Origin: Rickettsiales bacterium
Lineage (GTDB): Bacteria; Pseudomonadota; Alphaproteobacteria; Rickettsiales; UBA1997
DNA length: 14,238 bases
Direction of reading: 5' to 3'
Assembly: GCA_031255235.1 (NCBI GenBank)
Contig: JAIRSX010000001.1
Span: 1 to 14,238, forward strand
The number at the start of each line of letters is the position of its first letter. The first letter of the stretch is position 1. Made by a program: the position numbers and the translations under genes. Under the pieces are notes generated by a model that saw only the letters and a list, made by a program, of their open reading frames with translations, was not told where the DNA came from and made no database searches. Below, piece by piece: positions 8,876 through 14,238 of this stretch.

Positions 8876-9703
8876 TTATTTTTTAATATGTCTTGATTTT
8901 ACTATAAGTCGTGTACTTGCCTTTTTCTTTTTTCGTGTTCTACCACCTCTTGCACATACACCTGTAGGAGAAACTGGAATTCGTCCACCACGAGTTCTAC
9001 CACCATGTGGATGGTCAACTGGGTTCATAACCTCACCACGAACTGATGGTCTGATACCTAACCATCTTGATCTACCTGCTTTTCCAATAGTAGAGTTTTT
9101 ATTATCGGTATTAGAAACTGCTCCAACTGTTGCAAAACAATCTAATGGGAATCTTTTTATTTCACCAGATTGCAGTTTAAGAATTGCAAAACCGTTATCT
9201 TTACCAGATAATTGTGCAAAACTTCCAGCGCTTCTTGCTATAGTTCCGCCAGCACCAACCTTTGCTTCAATGTTATGGACTATTGTTCCAATTGGCATCA
9301 CTGCCAAAGGCATTGCATTTCCATTTTTAATATCGATCAACTTCTTAGAAGACAAGATCTTATCGCCAACTTCCAATTTATTTGGAGCGAGAATATAAGA
9401 ATAAAGACCATCAGTATACTTGATCAAAGCAATAAAAGCAGTTCTATTTGGGTCATACTCAATTCGTTCTACTACTGCCGGTACATCAAGTTTATTCCTT
9501 TTAAAATCAATAATTCTATACGCCTGTTTGTGTCCACCACCTCTTCGTCTAACAGTAATATGTCCTTTGTTGTTTCTACCCGCTTTACTATTTGATTTAA
9601 CAACCAACATTTTCAATGGAGAACCTTTGTGTAACCCTTCCCTACCAACAGAGATATAACCCCTTTGGGCAGCAGTTACTGGATTGTAAGATTTAATACT
9701 CAT
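8876..9703 (-). CDS. rplB: 50S ribosomal protein L2
   Basis: L2 is a primary 23S rRNA binder near the peptidyl transferase centre and is needed for subunit joining. The 275-residue length is normal. Early markers are NKGHITVRRRGGGHKQAYR, IDFKRN and the VERIEYDPNRTAFIALI segment. The conserved C-terminal region contains MNPVDHPHGG, whose His is functionally important. Directly after it the sequence reads RTRGGRIPV, three residues shorter than the usual GEGRTSGGRHPV pattern, before the basic TRKKKK tail. The ATG overlaps the rplW stop by one base (TAATG), with GGAGGG upstream. It is the last gene of this operon; rpsS, its usual neighbour, is absent and a terminator follows. Confidence 0.97.
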   Translation of the reverse strand: MSIKSYNPVTAAQRGYISVGREGLHKGSPLKMLVVKSNSKAGRNNKGHITVRRRGGGHKQAYRIIDFKRNKLDVPAVVERIEYDPNRTAFIALIKYTDGLYSYILAPNKLEVGDKILSSKKLIDIKNGNAMPLAVMPIGTIVHNIEAKVGAGGTIARSAGSFAQLSGKDNGFAILKLQSGEIKRFPLDCFATVGAVSNTDNKNSTIGKAGRSRWLGIRPSVRGEVMNPVDHPHGGRTRGGRIPVSPTGVCARGGRTRKKKKASTRLIVKSRHIKK

Positions 9704-9993
9704 TATTTACCCTCCAATTTGTTAAAGTCTAATGTCTCACCTTTTTTAAGAGAAACTATCGCCTTTTTTGTTGCTTTTCGTTGTCCAATCTTACCTTTGT
9801 ATCTCTTAATTTTTCCATCATAATTGGAAATATTAACAGAATCCACGCTCACATCAAAAAGCTCTTCAATGACTTTTTTTATTTCATCTTTTGTAGCGGA
9901 ATCAACAACTATAAAAGCATACTTACCCAAAGCAATGTCTTTTGATGTTTTTTCGGTTGTAAGAGCGCAGACTATAATATCATAATTTGCCAT
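9703..9993 (-). CDS. rplW: 50S ribosomal protein L23
   Basis: L23 binds 23S domain III at the exit tunnel and is the docking site for trigger factor and SRP. The 96 residues match the family: an N-terminal LTTEKTSKDIALGKYAFIVV, a central KDEIKKVIEELFDVSVDSVN, and the GKIGQRKATKKAIVSLKKGETL segment that follows the tunnel loop. Its ATG overlaps the rplD stop by one base and is preceded by AAGGAGGT, so translation is coupled. It overlaps rplB in the same way. Confidence 0.96.
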   Translation of the reverse strand: MANYDIIVCALTTEKTSKDIALGKYAFIVVDSATKDEIKKVIEELFDVSVDSVNISNYDGKIKRYKGKIGQRKATKKAIVSLKKGETLDFNKLEGK

Positions 9994-10613
9994 TATAATA
10001 CCTCCTTCAATGATTCAAAAGTTGCTTTATCAACCAACAAAAATTTAGAATTTAAAGTGTCGTACACATTCAATGCTTTTGGAGTATTGATTAATTTAAC
10101 CTCTTTTATATTTCTGACAGACTTTATGAAATTATCATTCGTTTTGTCAACAACAACCAATGGCTTAAGAATATTCTGTGTCTCAAACTTTTTCGCTAAA
10201 TTATTTGTGCTAATAGGCAACTTATCTAATCCATCAAGAACAAAAAAATTACCATTTGCAACTTTATCTTTAACGACTAAAGACAGTGCTTTTTTTACAA
10301 TCTTTTTGTTAAGATCGTATCCAAAATCTCTAACCTTTGGTCCGTGTGCTTTAGCACCACCAACAAACTGGGCACCCTTCAAGGAACCTTGTCTTGCGGC
10401 ACCTCTATGCTTTTGAGCGAAAGGTTTTTTACCGGTTGCAGCAATTTCTCCTCTTGTTTTTGTATTTGCAGAAGAAACGCCTCGTCTATTTACCAATTGC
10501 CACTTAACAACTGATGCAATTAAATCATGGTTCTCCTTCAAACTTTCAGCAACTACGTTAATTTCTTCTTCGGAGATTTTTGAATTTTCTAAATCTAAAA
10601 TTTTTACTTTCAT
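9993..10613 (-). CDS. rplD: 50S ribosomal protein L4
   Basis: L4 binds 23S rRNA and its extended loop lines the exit tunnel; in E. coli it also represses the S10 operon. The 206 residues contain the tunnel-loop signature, NTKTRGEIAATGKKPFAQK followed by HRGAARQGSLKGAQFVGGAKAHGP (about 54-96), then the globular part with DGLDKLPISTNNLAKKF and a C-terminal VYDTLNSKFLLVDKATFESL. The gene starts two bases after rplC with AAGGAGAT upstream. Whether it autoregulates here is unknown; I see no obvious copy of the E. coli S10 leader structure before rpsJ. Confidence 0.96.
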   Translation of the reverse strand: MKVKILDLENSKISEEEINVVAESLKENHDLIASVVKWQLVNRRGVSSANTKTRGEIAATGKKPFAQKHRGAARQGSLKGAQFVGGAKAHGPKVRDFGYDLNKKIVKKALSLVVKDKVANGNFFVLDGLDKLPISTNNLAKKFETQNILKPLVVVDKTNDNFIKSVRNIKEVKLINTPKALNVYDTLNSKFLLVDKATFESLKEVL

Positions 10614-10615
10614 GG

Positions 10616-11248
10616 TTATCTCCTTACTTTTTTAATTATAACATCTTGTCCTTTACCACCTGGAATAGCACCCTTAACAACAACCAAATTTTCCTCTGGT
10701 CTAACTTCAACAACATCAAGATTTTTGATTGTAGTTTGCTTATTTCCAAGTTGTCCTGGCATTTTTTTACCTTTAAAGACTTTCGATGGACTCATACGAT
10801 TACCCGTTGAACCGATACTTCTATGAGAAATAGAAACACCATGTGCAGCTTCTAAACCTTGAAAGTGCCACCTTTTCATACCGCCTGCAAAACCCTTACC
10901 TTTACTAATACCGGTAACATCAACACTAGATAAATCTTTCAAAACATCTGCTTTCAAAGTATCACCAACATTAAAGGATTTATCCTTTGAAAATCTAATT
11001 GCGATCTTGTGTCTGTGAGGATCCAAATTCTTTTTTTTATATTCACCGATAACCGATTTAGTAAGTTTTTTTTCCGGATTTTTTGGTTTATTGTAAGCAA
11101 TAACAATGTTATTATAATCCTTGTCAGCAAATTCCTGAACTTCAACAACGACACTATCATAAACTTCAATAAGTGTAACTGGAACAACTACACCCTTATC
11201 TGTGTAGATTCTACTCATTCCCAATTTTTTACCTACTATGCCTACCAT
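10616..11248 (-). CDS. rplC: 50S ribosomal protein L3
   Basis: L3 starts 50S assembly and reaches toward the peptidyl transferase centre. The 210 residues start MVGIVGKKLGMSRIYTDKG, as is typical. The internal GKGFAGGMKRWHFQGLEAAHG is followed by the diagnostic SIGSTGNRMSPSKVFKGKKMPGQ, whose Gln is the PrmB methylation site in E. coli. The end is VVKGAIPGGKGQDVIIKKVRR. The ATG shares one base with the rpsJ stop and has GGAGG eight bases upstream. Confidence 0.97.
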   Translation of the reverse strand: MVGIVGKKLGMSRIYTDKGVVVPVTLIEVYDSVVVEVQEFADKDYNNIVIAYNKPKNPEKKLTKSVIGEYKKKNLDPHRHKIAIRFSKDKSFNVGDTLKADVLKDLSSVDVTGISKGKGFAGGMKRWHFQGLEAAHGVSISHRSIGSTGNRMSPSKVFKGKKMPGQLGNKQTTIKNLDVVEVRPEENLVVVKGAIPGGKGQDVIIKKVRR

Positions 11249-11571
11249 TATTCTTTACCTCCATTAAGTGATATTTTAATGTCAACACCAGTAGAGAGAT
11301 TCAAACTGCTCAAAGCAGCAATAGTTTGTGGTGTAGGAATAATAATCAAAAGTCGTTTGAAAGTTGCCATTTCAAATTGTTCCATACTTCTCTTATAGAT
11401 GTGAGGAGACCTGATAACCGTAAATTTTTTGGTTTTTGTTGGCAAAGGAATTGGACCTTTAACTACAGCACCTGTTCTCTTAACTGTGCCAATAATTTCA
11501 TCTGTTGCTTGGTCTAAAATCCCATTATCAAATGCTTTTAAAGTTATCTTTATACTTTCTTTTTTTGCCAT
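11248..11571 (-). CDS. rpsJ: 30S ribosomal protein S10
   Basis: S10 is part of the 30S head and, as NusE, joins NusB in transcription antitermination. The 107 residues include IKITLKAFDNGILDQ, the GPIPLPTKTKKFTVIRSPHI loop and YKRSMEQFEMATFKRLL, ending in LSTGVDIKISL. It is the first gene of the operon. tuf, rpsG and rpsL, often found upstream, are absent; ridA lies on the other strand. No Shine-Dalgarno precedes the ATG, unlike the next four genes. Confidence 0.97.
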   Translation of the reverse strand: MAKKESIKITLKAFDNGILDQATDEIIGTVKRTGAVVKGPIPLPTKTKKFTVIRSPHIYKRSMEQFEMATFKRLLIIIPTPQTIAALSSLNLSTGVDIKISLNGGKE

Positions 11572-11642
11572 TTGAAAAATTTTATTGAAAAGTCAGAGGT
11601 ACAATATATTACACTAATATAAATACATACACTATATTTTGC

Positions 11643-11670
11643 ATAGTATACCATTCGTTTTTTTAGTCAA
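11643..11670 (-). promoter_or_regulatory. Candidate promoter of the rpsJ-rplB operon
   Basis: On the minus strand TTGACT (11665-11670) is followed after 16 bases by TACTAT (11643-11648). The predicted start, near 11636, leaves a leader of about 65 nt. The spacer carries a run of seven A. This is the best match in the divergent region between rpsJ and ridA. Confidence 0.5.
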
Positions 11671-11759
11671 ATTATTTATTTCTATGATGGATGTCCTATT
11701 TTCTTGAAAAGAGGGGGAAGAAGAGGAGAGAATGAATTGTTAGTCAGGCCCATAAAAAT

Positions 11760-11787
11760 TTGCTTATATCCCGATAATTTATAGTAT
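11760..11787 (+). promoter_or_regulatory. Weak candidate promoter of ridA-map
   Basis: TTGCTT (11760-11765) and TAGTAT (11782-11787) are spaced by 16 bases. If used, transcription would start at or next to the ridA ATG (11795), giving a leaderless message. This fits the lack of a usable Shine-Dalgarno (AAGG lies only two bases before the ATG), but the hexamers are modest. Confidence 0.3.
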
Positions 11788-11794
11788 TCAAGGC

Positions 11795-12166
11795 ATGAAA
11801 TCTTTTAATTTAGAATCTCTTCCAAAGGCAATAGGTCCTTATAACCATATAGTCGAAACAGGTGATTTATATTTTATGTCAGGACAGCTTGGTATTGATG
11901 TTATTACTAATGAACTAGCGGATGGTATAGAAAACGAAACTAAAAAAATTTTCGAAAATCTTAAGAATGCTCTTTTGGAGTTGAATAAAACTTTTTCTCA
12001 TATAGTTAAGACAACAATTTATTTAGCGAATATAAGTGATTTTGCAAAAGTTAATGAAATTTATGCCTCTTATTTTGAAGGTTCTTTTCCTGCAAGAGCG
12101 GTGGTTGAGGTTTCTGCTATGGCAAAAAATGCTAGTATTGAAATGGATGTTATAATTAGCAGATAG
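11795..12166 (+). CDS. ridA: RidA family 2-iminobutanoate/2-iminopropanoate deaminase
   Basis: RidA (YjgF/YER057c/UK114 family) hydrolyses reactive enamine/imine intermediates, such as 2-aminoacrylate released by PLP enzymes, to keto acids and ammonia, in the cytosol as a trimer. The 123 residues match the usual length. Visible family marks are AIGPYNHIV (12-20), YFMSGQLGID (26-35), FPARAVVEV with the catalytic-site Arg at about 101, and IEMDVI with the conserved Glu at about 116. An in-frame stop lies at 11753-11755 and this is the first ATG after it. map follows after only three bases, so the two form an operon. Some family members have lost deaminase activity; the key Arg and Glu argue for activity here. 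Confidence 0.9.
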   Translation: MKSFNLESLPKAIGPYNHIVETGDLYFMSGQLGIDVITNELADGIENETKKIFENLKNALLELNKTFSHIVKTTIYLANISDFAKVNEIYASYFEGSFPARAVVEVSAMAKNASIEMDVIISR

Positions 12167-12169
12167 ATT

Positions 12170-12976
12170 ATGGCAAAACAATATAACATTTATACAGAAG
12201 AGGATTTTAAAGGAATAAGAATCGCAAGTGCTTGTACCAGTGATGTACTTGATTATATTACTGATTTTGTAAGACCTGGTATTTCAACTGCTTTTTTAGA
12301 CGATTTGTGCTATGAGCGAATCAAGAAAAATGGTGCTACTTCTGCTCCTTTGGGATATAATCCAACAGGTTCAAATCCATATCCTAAACCAACTTGTATT
12401 TCTGTAAATCATGTGGTTTGTCATGGGATTCCAAGTGAGGATAAGATTTTGCAAGAAGGTGACATATTGAATATTGACATTACCACCTGTATTAACGGAT
12501 ACTATGGAGACACAAGTAGAATGTATTATGTGGGAACGCCGAGTGTAAAAGGTAAGTTGCTTACAGAATGTACTTACGAATGTCTTATGCGTGCAATAGA
12601 TATTGTACAACCGGGTATTCACATGGGGGATATAGGTTTTGCAATCCAAAGTTATGCCGAAAGCAAGGGTTTTTCAGTTGTTAGAGATTTTGTTGGACAT
12701 GGTATCGGTAGGTCGATGCATGAAGCCCCACAGGTTTTTCATTATGGAAAAAGGGGTACTGGGCTAAAATTAGAAGCAGGGATGGTCTTTACCATTGAAC
12801 CTATGATAAATGTGGGAAAGCCAGATGTTATTATAAGTAAAATAAATGGTTGGACTGCTACAACAAGAGACAAGAGTTTGTCGGCACAATTTGAACATAC
12901 AATAGGTGTGACGGAAAATGGATACGAGATTTTTACCTTGTCAAAATTGGGATACACAAAACCTCCTTATAAATAG
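12170..12976 (+). CDS. map: Methionine aminopeptidase, type I
   Basis: MetAP removes the N-terminal Met from new proteins when the second residue is small. The 268 residues are the normal type I length. All five metal ligands are present: Asp103 (LNIDIT), Asp114 (YYGDTSR), His177 (FVGHGIGR), Glu210 (FTIEPM) and Glu242 (QFEHTI). The active-site His85 lies in CHGIPS. Spacing of these residues matches E. coli MetAP almost exactly. It begins three bases after ridA with no strong Shine-Dalgarno, so it probably depends on coupling to ridA. In many bacteria map lies near secY or rpsB; here it is in neither place. Confidence 0.96.
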   Translation: MAKQYNIYTEEDFKGIRIASACTSDVLDYITDFVRPGISTAFLDDLCYERIKKNGATSAPLGYNPTGSNPYPKPTCISVNHVVCHGIPSEDKILQEGDILNIDITTCINGYYGDTSRMYYVGTPSVKGKLLTECTYECLMRAIDIVQPGIHMGDIGFAIQSYAESKGFSVVRDFVGHGIGRSMHEAPQVFHYGKRGTGLKLEAGMVFTIEPMINVGKPDVIISKINGWTATTRDKSLSAQFEHTIGVTENGYEIFTLSKLGYTKPPYK

Positions 12977-12989
12977 TAAAAACTTACAT

Positions 12990-13035
12990 AGTGGTTTGAT
13001 TGAGATAATTGTAATAATTTGATTGCTAAACCGCT
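12990..13035. terminator. Weak inverted repeat between the convergent map and glycosyltransferase genes
   Basis: AGTGGTTT (12990-12997) can pair with AAACCGCT (13028-13035), eight pairs with one G-U, around a 30-nt AT-rich loop that contains the octamer TTTGATTG twice (12995-13002 and 13018-13025). No clear T run follows on the map side. A smaller ATGAT/ATCAT stem followed by T-rich sequence is at about 13041-13075. Either could end transcription, weakly. Confidence 0.25.
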
Positions 13036-13118
13036 TAAATATGATGTATGTTTTATCATGTTTTACTCTTTTTCTTTTACTGTTCTTAGTATAAGAAATA
13101 ACCATTTGTTTTTTATAT

Positions 13119-14220
<1,102 letters not shown>

Positions 14221-14238
14221 ATATTTTTTTATATAAAA

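Noticed and set aside
11722..11742. AGGAGAG followed by ATG AAT TGT TAG upstream of ridA, a three-codon upstream ORF.
   Set aside because: Too short to support from sequence; purine-rich runs followed by ATG are expected by chance in this composition.

Overview
The window looks like chromosome of an AT-rich, host-associated alphaproteobacterium, most likely Rickettsiales or a similarly fast-evolving endosymbiont lineage. Four things point there. The 16S rRNA gene stands alone, with no tRNA, 23S or 5S gene after it. VirB8 and VirB9 genes of a P-type (vir-like) type IV secretion system are present. Base composition is strongly AT-biased and genes are single or in short operons. The 16S sequence is clearly bacterial but divergent. 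I cannot name the genus from sequence alone.

Layout, left to right. Positions 1-184 hold a short open tail that may be the end of an upstream gene, then a likely infC promoter. infC (+) converges on a three-gene minus-strand cluster: an unrecognised 887-residue membrane-anchored protein, virB8 and virB9. From 4992 to 5498 lies a control and leader region with a good promoter for 16S and the 5' arm of the pre-16S processing stalk. The 16S gene (about 5499-7085) carries an AT-rich insertion of about 90 nt. A T-rich spacer follows, ending in a 37-codon ORF with a near-perfect Shine-Dalgarno (SD) sequence. Then, on minus, come a LolC/LolE-type permease, a terminator, and the front of the S10 ribosomal operon (rpsJ-rplC-rplD-rplW-rplB). 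This operon stops after rplB instead of continuing into rpsS. Divergent from it is a ridA-map pair (+).

The right edge carries a family-8 glycosyltransferase gene (minus). Its reading frame continues upstream of the first obvious start codon to a (CT)28 dinucleotide tract, (AG)28 on the coding strand. An ATG lies just beyond the tract but is in the wrong frame for the enzyme. Gaining one repeat unit or losing two would join them. This is the layout of a phase-variable contingency gene in the OFF state, and it is the most interesting signal in the window.

Functional themes are translation (IF3, 16S, S10, L3, L4, L23, L2, methionine aminopeptidase) and the cell envelope or host interface (type IV secretion parts, lipoprotein release, a probably switchable surface-glycan transferase). 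A recurring pattern is that internal operon genes have strong SD sequences, while first genes (infC, rpsJ, ridA, the permease gene) have none that I can see.
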